64,000 nucleotides of DNA from Todiramphus chloris collaris (GCA_025345505.1 JANVCC010000021.1:1818450-1882449), one strand, 5' to 3'; counted from the first letter of the stretch, positions 1 to 11,763 are shown. Numbers and translations: made by a program. The notes: a model not told the origin generated them from the sequence alone.

Positions 1-612
1 CACAGGAAAGAATTTCCTCCCCTTCCTGGTGGCAAGTCACAATTCAGCAGTAGGAGTGTGATTCTGGGAGCTGGAGACCTGAGAGGGTACCTGATGACCT
101 ACAGACTCCCCTGCTCCTGGGAGCAGTGACACTGAGATGTGTGCCCGAGCCATCAGGCGTGGAGTCACTCTTCAGTCTGTAACCAGAGACCGCATGCATG
201 CACTCACAGAGCAGGAAAACCAGGAGGGAGTACCCCTGAAATCTCATGTTGGGCATATTTGTTGAGGTTTAAATTGATGAAGACTTCCAAGTCTGGGTTG
301 TTGCAGTTTGGCAAGACCTGTAACCTTTAGACTGTTGTGTGGAAGTGAGTGTCAGTGCCCTTTCCTTCTCAACCAGGTTAAAGGTTACTGGAGACAGAAT
401 TGGGCCCCGCTAGGGACGAAGGCTGAGGAAACACTGTCTACCTTGGGGAGCAAAGCCAGGTTTATGTGCCAAGCAGCTCAGCACATCGAGGTGTATGTGG
501 CATGGCTTGCTCAGCATGTCCTGCTTGACTGAGGAAATCAGATAGATACTTCACCGGTCAGCTTTGTAGACACCTAATGCACTTTGCGTTTCCAGCCCAT
601 CCTCCTTCCTTA

Positions 613-718
613 TCACAGAATCACAGAATGTTAAGGGTTAGAAGGGACCTCTGGAGATCATCTAGTCCAACCCCCCTGCCAGAGCAGCACCACCTAGAGC
701 AGGTCACACAGGAACATC
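613..718 (-). mobile_element. CR1 LINE 3' fragment
   Basis: It begins with two 'tcacagaa' copies (reverse complement of the CR1 3' octamer), then the class A 'gaagggacctctggagatca' signature. Only about 105 bases remain, so it is heavily 5'-truncated. Confidence 0.9.
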
Positions 719-2862
719 TCCATCTTAGTTCTCTATTATAAGATGATTATGGAACTTCTTTATCTCACAAGTGTCCTCCAAAATATGTGGATAAATAATT
801 TTTTAGAGTACATTTTAGATCACGAGATGCCTCGCTCTCCAATAGCAGTGAAGTCCATAATAAATTGTCAGGGGTTAAACTGGGGTCAGTGACAGAAAGC
901 TCATTCATTCCAATGAAAACAGGACTGGGCCCCAAGAAGTCAACTACTGAAAGAGAACTTGTATGAAAACGACATGTGACTACCTCCCTTCTCTTAAAAT
1001 AGCTGAGAAAGCAGGAAATATCCAAACCTGGGTTCCTGCCACAACTAAGTTGTAGGCAAAGTGCACACCTGCAATCCCGAGCTCTCAGCAGCTGTGGCAT
1101 TGCCGTGCTGCTTTGTAGCATCATCCCATGAAGTTATCCAGCAGGATCCTTGCCATCCTCGTTAAAACCCTGGCCAAAAGCTGTCTGAGCACACTGTCAA
1201 CTCATGCAGTAGCATTAGCTTCCTCATACTAGCTGGGATGGGCTCTTACTGGTTCTTGAAGGTGTTGCCCTGCTGAGAGACCCTCAGTAGTGGCAGAGAG
1301 GGAGCTGCTTGGGAAATGTTGGGTGAATAGTAGCTCCATGGCCTGTAGCATGGAATAACAAGGTGATGCCCATTTTTCCGAGTTCATTTCCTGCCTGGGT
1401 ACGTCTTAAGTTGCCACAACAGGAGAGTGCTTATGGTTAGATGTCATAAAAAGCTTTGGAAGACCATATTTTTCGCGAACCAGATGCTGACCATCTTTTT
1501 TAGCAAGGCTCAGAGAAGCTCATTCCCAAATCTCCTACAGGACCTTCATCCCAACCTGTTCATGCCTTGGACAGAAATGCTTTCACATTTTTGTATGACC
1601 ATTGTACTCAGCAGAACAACTCTTGGTTGTGTTTATAGCTGTTTGGTTCTGGGTCGTTCTGCAGCCCTGTTGTTCAAAGCAGGAGAACAAACAAACAGAT
1701 TATGTAGTCCTCTTTCCCACAGTGCTAACCTCTTCCCCCACCCCCCTTCCAGAATGACGTGCCTGGTCTTGTGGCTTATCACAGGACACGAAACACAGAT
1801 TTTTTGGGAGCCTCTTCTTAAAATATCAGCTGCCCATAGCTGTGGTTGAATAACATCTCTGTAGCAGTATCTCGAGCATCTAAAAGAGGCTGTGTCATAA
1901 AGTTTGGCATTTCTGTGTTTCTTATATGAACTGATAACTGCCAAACATGTGCCTGTGAAGCAGGACGATGAAGGAGAGTTATTTCTATACCCGTCACTCC
2001 ACTGGCCATGGGAAAGGAGAAGGGGGTGGAGGTAGGAACAGTTGTTAGAAGACAGTTTTATGCTTTCCTAATTCCATCCCTGCCCTGTGCCCACCCCTGC
2101 AATCTCCAGGCCCACAGGTCTGCACCAAGCTGCTTGCCACAGAAAGCCTGGCTACCAGTTTGGAGTTGCTGAAGTGGAGCAGGAGCTGGGCAGACCTCTT
2201 GAGACCGCAGCACTCCATCCAAATGCCCTCTCCAGAGGCCCTGCCCCGTTCTGTTGAGTAGAGCTGTCCTCTGGAAGGGCAGCTGTTCTGCCAGCGTGCT
2301 TTGAAGGATCCTTCTGTGTCTCTCTTCAGCGTTAACACCGTGTAAGGTCCATAGTCTCAGAGAGTAAAAGGTCTTGCAGTTTCCCTCTCCCGAGCCTTTG
2401 TTCAGAAAAGTACCCTTCTGAGCACTTTTTAGCCCAACTCTTGAAACAGCACTAAGCAATTATAGAAGCAGTTCTGTGTCCTTGTCTCCAGCACTTTGCA
2501 CACATTATTATACTCTAAACACATGCTCAGGAGATCCAAGATCAGCATTTGTGGGCTTGGACTGGACCTCTCTGCTTGTGAATTCCAAGAAACTGTTTTC
2601 CTTTATAGCGTGAGTGACCAGAATTATTGCATATTTTAGTGCCTGGAGTAATTTATAGTAGACCAGGAACACAGAGCTTCTTAGGTTTGTGTGTTTGTTC
2701 ACGAATGTGATGGATCTGACACAAACCTGTACTTCCTGCGCACGATTCTACAACCTGAAGAGGAGTCTCTGCTGTCTTCCTCTGTGACTTGCACGTCTGG
2801 AGATACCCGTTTTAATATACACATATATATTCGTTGTACCCTCAAAACAATCAAGCCAAAAA
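719..2862. other. Upstream intron, no recognised element
   Basis: Open frames of 119 codons (minus, 765-1124), 140 (plus, 1427-1849) and 133 (minus, 2058-2459) occur, lengths expected by chance here. Bases 1-612 also hold nothing I can name. Confidence 0.6.
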
Positions 2863-2947
2863 GAAATCACTCAATGGGTAGGTTAAAAAAGAAATCACTC
2901 AATGGGTAGGTTAAAAAAGAAATCACTCAATGGGTAGGTTAAAAAAG
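2863..2947. repeat. 28-bp tandem repeat, three copies
   Basis: The unit contains 'gaaatcactcaatgggtagg' followed by a T-T-A6 spacer. Copies begin at 2863, 2891 and 2919 and are identical, followed by a purine-rich run. Confidence 0.97.
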
Positions 2948-3123
2948 AAAAAAAGGAAGCAGGAGATTTTTCAAAGGCCTTGACAGATTTTTCCTCTGAG
3001 ACTTTAAATACCACGGTCTTGTCATCCAGCTTCTGCAGCCATGGGATGTGCTAGAAATGTTTAAAATAGGTGGAAATGCACTGCTGCCTGCTCTGTCTTT
3101 AGAGTCAACAGTGGGCTGTTGTC

Positions 3124-3640
3124 TTCACACCGAAACGCGGGTCACAGCCGCGCGTGCGGCACGAGCGGCTAGGAGAGACCGCGCCGAATCCCACCCCGAG
3201 CCATCTCACAGTGTCAGCAAGCATCTCTTGGAAAAAAAAATATACCTGAACCAAACTCAAGTGTTTCTCGGTGTTCTCCCTGTTTCCTTCCAATTTCTAA
3301 GCCACCCTCGCCGCTGCCCAGTCGCAGCAGCCGGTTTTGGTGCGCTGGCTCGAAGCGGAGACGCGGGAGGCGGGGGGGGGGAATCAATGTGTTTTCTGTG
3401 CTCCTCTGCAGGCTGCTGTGCCACCACACCCTCCGCAGTTGCTTATGGAATGTTTTCCATCCATCCGAGACGTCCTGTCGGCCACTCTTCAGAGAGTGGA
3501 TTAGCAGATACAGCTTGGGCTGCGCGAGCTCAAAAACTCCCTTTCAGGTTTCAGAAGCTTGGTTTAGGATATTTTGATAGCACGGATCTAGACGCGGGGA
3601 AAAACATTGACGTTTCCTTGCTCCGCTGTTTTCACTCAGT
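3124..3640. promoter_or_regulatory. CpG-rich patch, possible internal promoter
   Basis: Bases 3129-3200 hold about 13 CpG dinucleotides in 80 bases, and about ten more lie between 3305 and 3372, ending in a run of ten G at 3372-3381. The rest of the window is CpG-poor. A plus-strand frame is open over 3048-3704 (218 codons), but its codons do not look convincingly coding and the CpG richness itself lowers stop frequency. No TATA box or known exon is apparent. Confidence 0.3.
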
Positions 3641-4261
3641 GTGTCTTTTAACAAAATCCACAAAAGCCTCACTGTGGATTCTGGAGCAGCTCATGGCTTA
3701 TTAACCACTGGCCATGTCCTGGATGTTTATGTGGAAAGCTTTCAGTTCAGCTGAAAGCTAAGCTAGATCTAGTAGCTGCCATCCCCTGTGAGAGGGAGCG
3801 TGTGGCCCTCTGAGAGCTGGTGGGGGTAGGGGATGCATTTTTCTTCCTTTGACTCTCCTTTTCTCCTGGGAGTAGACCTTTGTTCCAAACAGGCTTGTAG
3901 TAGCACAACTAAACAGGTTTAGCTAAGCTTTGCAAATGACTTTGTGGCTGCTTATTTGCTTTGTCTAAAAAGCACATCTGAATTTGGTGTCTGCCTCTTT
4001 GGGGGGGTTCGTTTGCATACAGACTGACACCAAAATAACTCACCAGCCTGATTTCCTCACAGGTCAGTGTGTGAACCCTTCTGGAACATCTGTAAACTCA
4101 GGACCTATGCTCACCAGGCATGTTTGCTCATCTGTCCCAGCCTGGAAGCTGGATTGAGTTGGCAGATCCAGCTATCATTCCAACCTTACCTGTTCTTGCA
4201 CAGTGCTGGAAGCATACTGGGTCCATCTGAACGTATAGGAACGGTCTCATAGCTCCCTGTT

Positions 4262-4534
4262 CTGAGGAGAGGCTAGGGGTAATGGTTTGAAACTGGAAGA
4301 AGGTAGATTTAGGTTGGAAATAAGAAGGAAATTCTTCACTCTCAGGGTGGTGAGACACTGGAACAAGTTGCCCAGGGAAGCTGTGGATGTTCCATCAATG
4401 GATGTGTTCAGATCCAGGTTGGATGAGGCCTTGTGCAACCTGCTCTAGTGGGAGGTGTCCCTGCCCATGGCAGGGGGTTGGAACTGGATGAGCTTTAAGG
4501 TCACTTCCAACCCAAACTTTTCTATGATTCTATG
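4262..4534 (+). mobile_element. CR1 LINE 3' fragment, class B
   Basis: Class B sequence ('gtccctgcccatggcagggg') ends at 'tctatgattctatga'. It holds only the extreme end of the reverse-transcriptase frame, now broken. Confidence 0.93.
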
Positions 4535-4941
4535 AAATTTTGAGAAAGGCAACTCATGCTAATTGCATGGAAACAACTCACAGAGCAGCCTTGGTATCTC
4601 AGTGTAGATGTTCCTTCTTCATTCAGCTTTTCTCCCTCAAAAAAATTAAAAATAAAAAAAGAAAAGAAAAAAAAGGGAAAAAAAAGATGAAACAAAGCAA
4701 CTTTCAAATTTTAGTTTAGCCTAAACTGGGTTAAGATTTCTTGTGTAACATCTGCTTTGGTTAAACTAACCCAGTTTGAGATAACAGCTGAAGTTAAACC
4801 AGCACAGATCCCAGGCAGACTAGTTTGCATCTCACCTGCCATTAGGAGTTCCTTATCTCAAAGAGTCTGACTGAGTCCTGTAAAGCAGCGCAGGAATGAG
4901 CATAACTGTACTCCCCCTGTTGCTCCTGGTCCCACTAACAC

Positions 4942-5112
4942 CACAGAATCACAGAATCACAAAATGGTTGGGGTTGGAAGGGACCTCTGGAGATCATCGA
5001 GTCCAACCCCCCTGCCAGAGCAGGGTCACCCAGGGCATCCCACACAGGAACAGAGCCAGGAGGGGCTTGAAAGTCTCCAGAGAAGGAGATTCTACCACCT
5101 TTCTGGTATCAT
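4942..5112 (-). mobile_element. CR1 LINE 3' fragment, class A
   Basis: It opens with three octamer copies and the 'ggttggggttggaaggga' signature, followed by the 'ctccagagaaggaga' segment. It is truncated soon after. Confidence 0.95.
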
Positions 5113-5257
5113 CCACCTGAAATTAGTGGGAATAGAACATTACTACAGGCAAGTAGATGTGAACTAATTACCACACTCAGTGTTGCTTAGACCATAAATA
5201 CTTAAACAGGATAGAACTGGGGCAGAAGAAAAGTGAATGTCTCTCATGTCTCTGTAT

Positions 5258-5893
5258 CATAGAATCCTAGAATGGCTTGAGTGGGAAGGGACCTTAAAGC
5301 TCATCCAGTTCTGACACCCCTGCCATGGGCAGGGACACCTCCCACTAGAGCAGGTTGCTCAGAGGCTCTTCCAAACTGGTCTTAAACACTTCCAGTAATG
5401 GAGCATCCACAACTTGTCTGGGCAACCTGTTCCAGTGTCTCACCACCCTCAGAGTAAAGAACTTCGTCCTAATGTCCAGTCTAAATCCACCCTGCTCTAG
5501 TTTCAAACCACTGCCCCTTGTCCTATCACCACATGGCCTTATAAAATGTCCCTCCCCAGCTTCCCTGTAGGTCCCATTCAGGTACTGGGAGGCAACTCTA
5601 GGTCCTTCCTGGAGCCTTCTCATCTCCAGGCTGAAGAGACCCAACTCCCTCAGCCTGTCCTCGTAGCAGAAGTGCTCCAGCCCTCTGATCATCTTTGCAG
5701 CCTGCTCTGGACCCTCTCCAATAGATCCATGTCCTTCTTGTGTTGGGGGCTCCAGAGCTGGACACAGTACTCCAGGTGAGGTCTCACCAGAGCAGAGGAG
5801 AGGGACAGAATCACCTCCCTTGACCTGCTGACCACTTCAGCCCAGGATGTGGTAGGCTGTTTGGGTTGCCAGCACACATTGCCCACTCATCTC
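5258..5893 (-). mobile_element. CR1 LINE 3' fragment with reverse-transcriptase C-terminal remnant, class B
   Basis: A 636-base class B copy. The minus strand still reads [19 protein letters not shown] and, after a frame change, [17 protein letters not shown], the C-terminal end of CR1 ORF2. The frameshift and truncation make it dead. Confidence 0.95.
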
Positions 5894-6180
5894 TTGAGGT
5901 TATCCTTTGTGCCTTTCTTTTTTTGAAGTATTTTGAGAAGGTTCACCAGGCTAGGAAAAAAAAGGCTCGATAGGCACATGTTTAAACAGCAGATTAGTGC
6001 TCTACCCTGCACAGACTGACAAAAGCAGATTTCCCTGAGGGAAAAGTTAATAAAAACAACGCAACAAATAGAATAAAACAATCTTTTTCCCTCTGCGCAA
6101 CCAGAATATTAAATTAAGAACTCGGGGGTTTAATTTTACAGTTTAGCTGAAGATTTTTAGGGAAGAAAAACAAAACTTGA

Positions 6181-6711
6181 TTACAAAGAAGCCTTGTCAG
6201 AAGACTTGTGTTTGTCGGTGTAAACTGGGAGTGTGTCGCATCCCACGAAGACCTTTGTCCCAGGTCTTGAACGTTCAGTATATTCAAGATGCCCGTAGCT
6301 GAGGGTTGAATCTCCATGAAAAGCTCCACACCTGTACTGATCTGTCTTTCTTTTGGGTAGTTCCATGTTGATGACTTGTGTGGAAACCACGGACAAAGAG
6401 GAAGCAACTGCTGCCTCTCTGAGAAACGTATAGGAGCTGTAGGCAGAATGGTCTGGTGTGGAGCGGGACCCAGATGGGTGCTGTGGAGAGCCCTTGTGTG
6501 ATCTCAAAGTCCTAAAAGAAGGCTGAGAACAGTTTTTCACCCTTACCATTTTACCGTGGCATTTAGTCAGCAGTTTCACACTGCGAGGTAAGGGGAAAGA
6601 AAAGAAAAACCTCAAGAATGCTGGTTCACTTCCTCCTTGGTCAGCTTTGAGCAAAGTTATCGTCTCTTTCCAGTTTCCATCGTGCAGGTGTCCGGGCCTC
6701 AAATTTGACTG
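6181..6711 (-). other. Coding-like minus-strand ORF, possible last exon of a nested antisense gene
   Basis: Reading the minus strand, a frame stays open from an AG at 6712-6713 ('ctctcctgacag') to a stop at about 6181, some 176 codons (first codon TCA just after the AG). No CR1 homology is seen. A second, better pyrimidine-rich acceptor ('ccccttacctcgcag') lies inside it near 6586. The C-terminal part reads YRCGAFHGDSTLSYGHLEY, then VFVGCDTLPVYTDKHKSSDK. An ATTAAA lies about 45 bases after the stop (6130-6135). I do not recognise the product. A frame this long is expected only rarely by chance in DNA of this base composition, but chance cannot be excluded, and the join to the ORF at 6853-7101 does not keep frame in the simplest way. 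Confidence 0.2.
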
Positions 6712-6852
6712 TCAGGAGAGCTTTATTAGAGGGACAAAGAATTTGAATAACTGTCAGAGAAGTATTTGAATATCTTAGTCTAAGCACTGGGGAAGCGGGG
6801 AGCAGAGAAAAAATCTAGTTCTGAAAAGTGCTGAGTACTTGACTTTTACCAT

Positions 6853-7101
6853 TGGCATTGACTGCTTGGCTTTGTGTTTCAATAGAGGTTAAAGGGGCTA
6901 AACTGATGAATCCAAGTTTGAAGTTCTTGGCTGTGAAGGACCTCCCATCCCCAGGGTAATCCTTCCAGCTCCGGTGGAACAGTGGGCAGGCCATGTAAGG
7001 AAATGTATTATGCCAGTGCTCGTGCAGCATCTGACCTCTAGAGAGGCAGGACATTGCAGTCTCTGAATCCATAATCCAGCATCTCTCCATGCTGCTGTTT
7101 C
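6853..7101 (-). other. Possible minus-strand exon upstream of the 6181-6711 ORF
   Basis: On the minus strand, 'ctaatgctttttcag' gives a good acceptor. An open stretch of 83 codons follows (for example CWIMDSETAMSCLSRGQML and FTAKNFKLGFISLAPLTS), ending at a plausible donor G|GTAAAA near 6853. Codon usage looks protein-like to the eye. The product is unrecognised and no further exons could be tied to it. It may be a chance open stretch. Confidence 0.15.
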
Positions 7102-7828
7102 TCTGAAAAAGCATTAGAAAACAAGAAAGTATTTCAGGTCCGTAGCAAAAAATAAAACTATATAGTCCTTTCCTTAGAGAGAGGTAAACATTTAAATTTA
7201 AAGTGAGTTAAGAAGAGATTTTTCCAGTTAATTGGTTGGGAGCTTTTTTTTTTGCCGTGACTTTTCTGATCTCCCAGCCTAATTCAGTTCTACTGATTAA
7301 AAGTTTTATTTCTGGAACTGTTTATTCCTTAACCATACATTGGCCTGTCAGCTGGCAACAGGAAGTATCTAGAATATCTGTTCTCAGAAAGAAGAATTTC
7401 TAATATAATGCTGAGAACTCCTGAGTTTAGGGCCAGGTTTTTTTAAGCTGCACGTCACGCTACACTTGTCTCTGTTACCACAACCCCAGCTGGTGGTATT
7501 GGTGGTTAGAAAAAGTTGGGAAGACCTCCTTCTGCAGAGCAGGAGCGTTCATGGTATTAACCCCTACGTAACCCCAGCTATGATGGTATGGTCTCATTTT
7601 CCTTTGGAAGCACTGAGGTGGAGAAGGGGTCTGCTTTGCTGCCCAAAAAGGCAGAGCAAAGGAATGAGGAACTCCTGTGTTTATCTCGTGTGTGAACCCT
7701 CATCCCACTTCTCCTTTCTCCACCTGCTACCCTCTAAGTCTTCTGTAAAATGTAAGTCTAGAAGGTAAGTCTACATTTTCCAGTAGCTGAAAGGGGCCTA
7801 TAAGAAAGCAGAGGAGGGTCTATTCACA

Positions 7829-8078
7829 AGGGTTTGTAGTGACAGGACAAGGGGTTAATGGCTTTAAGCCAGAAAAGGGTAGATTTAGGTTAGACATCAG
7901 GAAAAAGGTTCTTTAATCTCAGGGTGATAGATCACTGGAACAGGTTACCCAGAGAAGTGGTGGAGGCCCCATCTCTGGAGACACTCAAGGCCTGAGAAGA
8001 CTGACCTAGTTAGAGATGTCCCTGCGTATTGTAGAGGGGTTGGACTAGATGACCTTTGGAGGTCCCTTCCAACCCAAT
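7829..8078 (+). mobile_element. CR1 LINE 3' fragment
   Basis: It runs from 'gtgacaggacaagg' to 'ggtcccttccaaccc'. Its own terminal octamers are missing or merged with the oppositely oriented copy that starts about five bases later. Confidence 0.9.
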
Positions 8079-8082
8079 AAAG

Positions 8083-8580
8083 AATCACTGAATCACAGAA
8101 TCAGTCATTTAGATTGGAAAAGCCCTTTGGGATCATCTTGTCCAACCATCAGCCCTACTCTACAAGTTCACCCCTAGACCATGTCCCCCAACACCACATC
8201 CAAGTGATGTTTAAACCCATCCAGGGATGGGGACTCAACCCCCTCCCTGGGCAGCCCATTCCAATATTTCACTGCCCTTTCCATGAAGAATTTTTCCCTA
8301 GTGTCCAGTCTAAACCTGCCTTGTTTCAGCTTGAGGCCGTTCCCTCTGGTTCTGTCCCTGATCACCTGAGAGCAGAGCCCAGCACCAGCCTCTCTCCAAT
8401 GTCCTTTCAGGGAGCTGGAGAGAGTGATGAGGGCTCCCCTCATCCTCCTCTTCCTCAAACTAAACAGACCCAGCTCCTTCAAACGCTCCTCAGAGGATCT
8501 TTTCTCCAGTCCCTTGCCCAGCTTCGTTGCCTCCTCTGCACCCACTCCAGCCCCTCGAGATCTCTCTTGTCCTGAGGTGT
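8083..8580 (-). mobile_element. CR1 LINE 3' fragment, class C-like, with ORF2 remnant
   Basis: It starts 'aatcactgaatcacagaatc'. The minus strand reads [19 protein letters not shown] and [19 protein letters not shown], typical CR1 ORF2 C-terminal sequence. It is tail-to-tail with the preceding copy. Confidence 0.93.
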
Positions 8581-9045
8581 CCTGGTTATACTGAGGTTCA
8601 TACTCTCATACTCTCAAGCTCAGCTCTGACTCTGTTACAGGCAGACACTTTACATCAGTGTCCATGCTGGTGAGAGGGAAAGATCTGATTGTCCTGTAGG
8701 TACATGACTGGAGAAGATCCTGTTCTCCACTCAGAGCTATAGTGCTTATAGTCCCATTTTGTTTTGAACTAAAAGCATTAGTAATTAGTGGAGATTTATA
8801 GGCAGCAGCACTAATATGCTAATTCAGCTTTCTTAATGACACATTAATGGACTGATTTACATCAAAGCAGGGAACACTTGGCCTTTTGGCTTCTAAGAGA
8901 AAGAGAATTTGCTGTTGAACATACATCGTGATTAGGAAGCACATCTGTCGTAAGCATTTACCAGCCTCTACTTAACTTTTCCAAGCTTGTTTGCTTGTTA
9001 TATTTTTTAATACACACCAGATTCAAATCCCTGCCACAGATGGCT

Positions 9046-9720
9046 AAGTCTTGCTGGTGGACAACAGGATGATCATGAGCCAGCAATGTGCTCTTGTGGC
9101 CATGAAGGCTAATAGTATCATGAGGTTTATCAAGAAGAGTGTGGCCAGCAGATCAAGGGAGGTTTTTTTTTTCCCCCTCTACTCTGCCCTGGTGAGGCCA
9201 CATGTGGAGTATTGTGTCCAGTTCTGGACTCAGGGGTTCAAGAGGGACAAAGGACTGCTGGAGAGGGTACAGCAATGGGCTACAAAGATGATAAAGGGAC
9301 CAGAACATTTGTCTTCCGAGGACACACTGCAGTGGTTGAGTCTTTTTACTCTTGATAAGAGAAGACTGTGGAGGGATCTTATCAGTACTTACAAATACTT
9401 AAAGGTTGGGTGTCAGGAGGATGGAACCAGTCTTTCATCAGTGGTGCCCAGTGACAGGACAAGAGGTAACAGACACAAACTGGAACATAGGAAGTTCCAT
9501 CTAAACATGAGGAGGAACTTCTTTACTGTGTGAGGGTGAGGGAGCATAGGAACAAGCTGCCCAGAGAGGTGGTGGAGTTTCCATGTCTAGACACATTCAA
9601 AACCCCCCTGGACATTGTGTTCCTGTGCAGCCTTCTCTAGATGAACCTGCCTTGGCAGGGGGGTTGGACTAGAAGATGTTTAGAGGTCCCTTCCAGCCCC
9701 TACCATTCCGTGATTCTGTG
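9046..9720 (+). mobile_element. CR1 LINE 3' fragment with ORF2 C-terminal remnant
   Basis: About 675 bases, ending 'attccgtgattctgtg'. One frame reads [20 protein letters not shown], then VEYCVQFW, the CR1 reverse-transcriptase C-terminal region. The frame stops near 9530, so it is broken. Confidence 0.95.
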
Positions 9721-10048
9721 TGAATGTGGCCTGCATGGCTGAGATCATGGGGATCAGGCTTACAGGCTGCTTCAGGAAGGAATAAAAATGACTTTGTCCT
9801 CCTATTAACTACATGAAGGTGGGTCATGTCAGCTATTAAGGAACGAAAAACAGTGAAATATCTCCTCATGCTCCACAGCAAGCTGTTTCAGACGTCTTTG
9901 ATGAAGATAGGTAACTGATAATGACAGGAAGAAAAATTACATGAATCATTTTATTAATTAATGGTCTCATTCCTGACATTTGTTCTTATTGGTTGCACTT
10001 CCACCTCTCACATTTATTGAATGCTTATAGTAATGAATATTTGCATAA

Positions 10049-10535
10049 GAATCATATAATCATAGAATAGGTTGGTTTGAAAGGGAACCTTGAAAGACCA
10101 TCTAATCCAACACCCCTGCCATAGGCAAGGACATCTTTCATTAGTTGAGGTTGCTCAAAGCCCTGTCCAACCTGACTTTGAAGACTTCAGTGACAGGGCA
10201 TCCACAATGTCTCTGTGCAACCTGTTCCAGTGTCTTACCACCCTCATAGTAAATAAAACCAAATCCTTATGTCCTTGTATCTAAATCTACTCCCTTTCTG
10301 TTTAAAGCTGTTGCCCCTTGTCCTGTCACTGCAGGCCTTGGTAAAAACTAGCTGTCTTTCTAATAAGCTTCCTTTCTATAGTAATAGGACTCAGTAAGGT
10401 CTCCCTGGAGCCTTCTCCATCCTGAACCCCAACTCTCCCAGCCTTCCTTCACAGGAGAGGTGTTCCAGGTGCCTCTGGATGTCATCCCCTCCCTCAGGCA
10501 TGTCAACCACACCACACAGCTTGGTGTCATCAAAT
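10049..10535 (-). mobile_element. CR1 LINE fragment, internally deleted
   Basis: It begins with octamer copies, runs as a normal 3' end, then near 10470 jumps from sequence encoding HLSCEGRLGELG to upstream ORF2 sequence encoding FDDTKLCGVVDMPEGGDDIQ. About 140 or more codons between the two are missing. It is head-to-head with the next copy. Confidence 0.88.
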
Positions 10536-10550
10536 AAAATATAATCTTTA

Positions 10551-10923
10551 CTAGGATGATGAAGGGACTGGAACACCTGCCTTATGAGGAAATACATGAG
10601 GGATGGGTATCATGAAGGCAGGGACAAACTCTTTTCACTGGTGCATTGTGATAGGACGAGGGGCAATGGATTCAAGCTCAAGTACAGGAAGTTCCACCTC
10701 AACATGAGGAAGAAGTTCTTTACTGTGAGGTTACAGAGCACTGGAACAGACTCCCCAGAGAGGTTGTGGAGTCTCCTTCTCTGGAGACTTTCAAGACCTG
10801 TCTGGATCCATTTCTGCATCCAGAACCCTAGTTTTGTCCTGTGCTGGCAGGGGGGTTGGACTCGATGATCTTTGGAGGTCCCTTCCAACCCCTTCCAACC
10901 CCTAACATTCTGTAATTCTGTGA
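10551..10923 (+). mobile_element. CR1 LINE 3' fragment, class A
   Basis: It starts inside ORF2 ('atgatgaagggactggaac') and ends 'attctgtaattctgtga'. The 'ccttccaacc' before the tail is duplicated. Confidence 0.94.
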
Positions 10924-11465
10924 TTTATATAATAAAATATATCCTTTCATTAGGACTATTTCTTTCCCTCTGTGCTCTCCTGCAGTTGGCAGGGGCTGGA
11001 GTCTCTCAGTTCCTTCGGTGTTTGTTGCATGCTACAGACTTCCCTCACATCCTAGAAAAGTTTCTTAAACATAATGCCTTGCAAGGCAAAGCTGCTTTGA
11101 TCCAAATTCCTCATCTTCAGGTTGAGATTGGTCCATCAAGCTTTGGTGTGTTTATCTGTACCCTGAGGCTGCAGCGACTACTGTTGGGTTCTGCCATTCC
11201 TCGGGGAAGCCCTTCATTAGCAGACACTCTCTCTGCTCTCAGGACGATGTCCTGGTTTGTATTTGTGGAATGATGTATAACAATCTATGAATCTATTGAG
11301 GTGCCTGGTATTTCCCTCTTCCGGTTGAAGGGTCTCAGTCCTTCCCTTTCCCATTTCTTCTGGCAGAACTTCATCCCACAAGAAGTTGGGCTGGCCAGCA
11401 GCCTGCACTAGAGCAGGAGTAGGCCAAGGTATGTTGGGAAGCTGACCTGAGCTGTTGTGGTACTA

Positions 11466-11626
11466 AATCATAGAATCATAGAATAGTTTTGTCTGGAAGA
11501 GACCTTCAGGATCATCAAGTCCAACCTTATTCCCAGCCCTATCAAAAACCACTAAACCATGTCCTAAGCACAACATCCAACCGCCTCTTCAACACCTCCA
11601 GGGATGGGGACTCCACCACCTCTGCA
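11466..11626 (-). mobile_element. CR1 LINE 3' fragment, class C
   Basis: It opens with two octamers, then 'gaccttcaggatcatcaag' and 'ccactaaaccatgtcc', the class C signature. It is truncated at about 160 bases. Confidence 0.93.
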
Positions 11627-11763
11627 ATGCACCCTGCAATGCAGCAGCACATTTCTTTTCCTGCAGGCCAAGGGGAAAGCTTTTACTTCGGTCAGCAAGA
11701 CCAAGATCAGCCCCCTGCCACATATTTGGCTTGCCCAGCTCTTCCAGTGTTTCTGAGTACTGA

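Noticed and set aside
1427..1849. 140-codon plus-strand ORF
   Set aside because: About one frame of this length is expected by chance in 64 kb of this composition, and no motif or clear splice context supports it.
2863..2947. CRISPR-like array
   Set aside because: The repeats are contiguous with no spacers; this is a minisatellite in a vertebrate intron.
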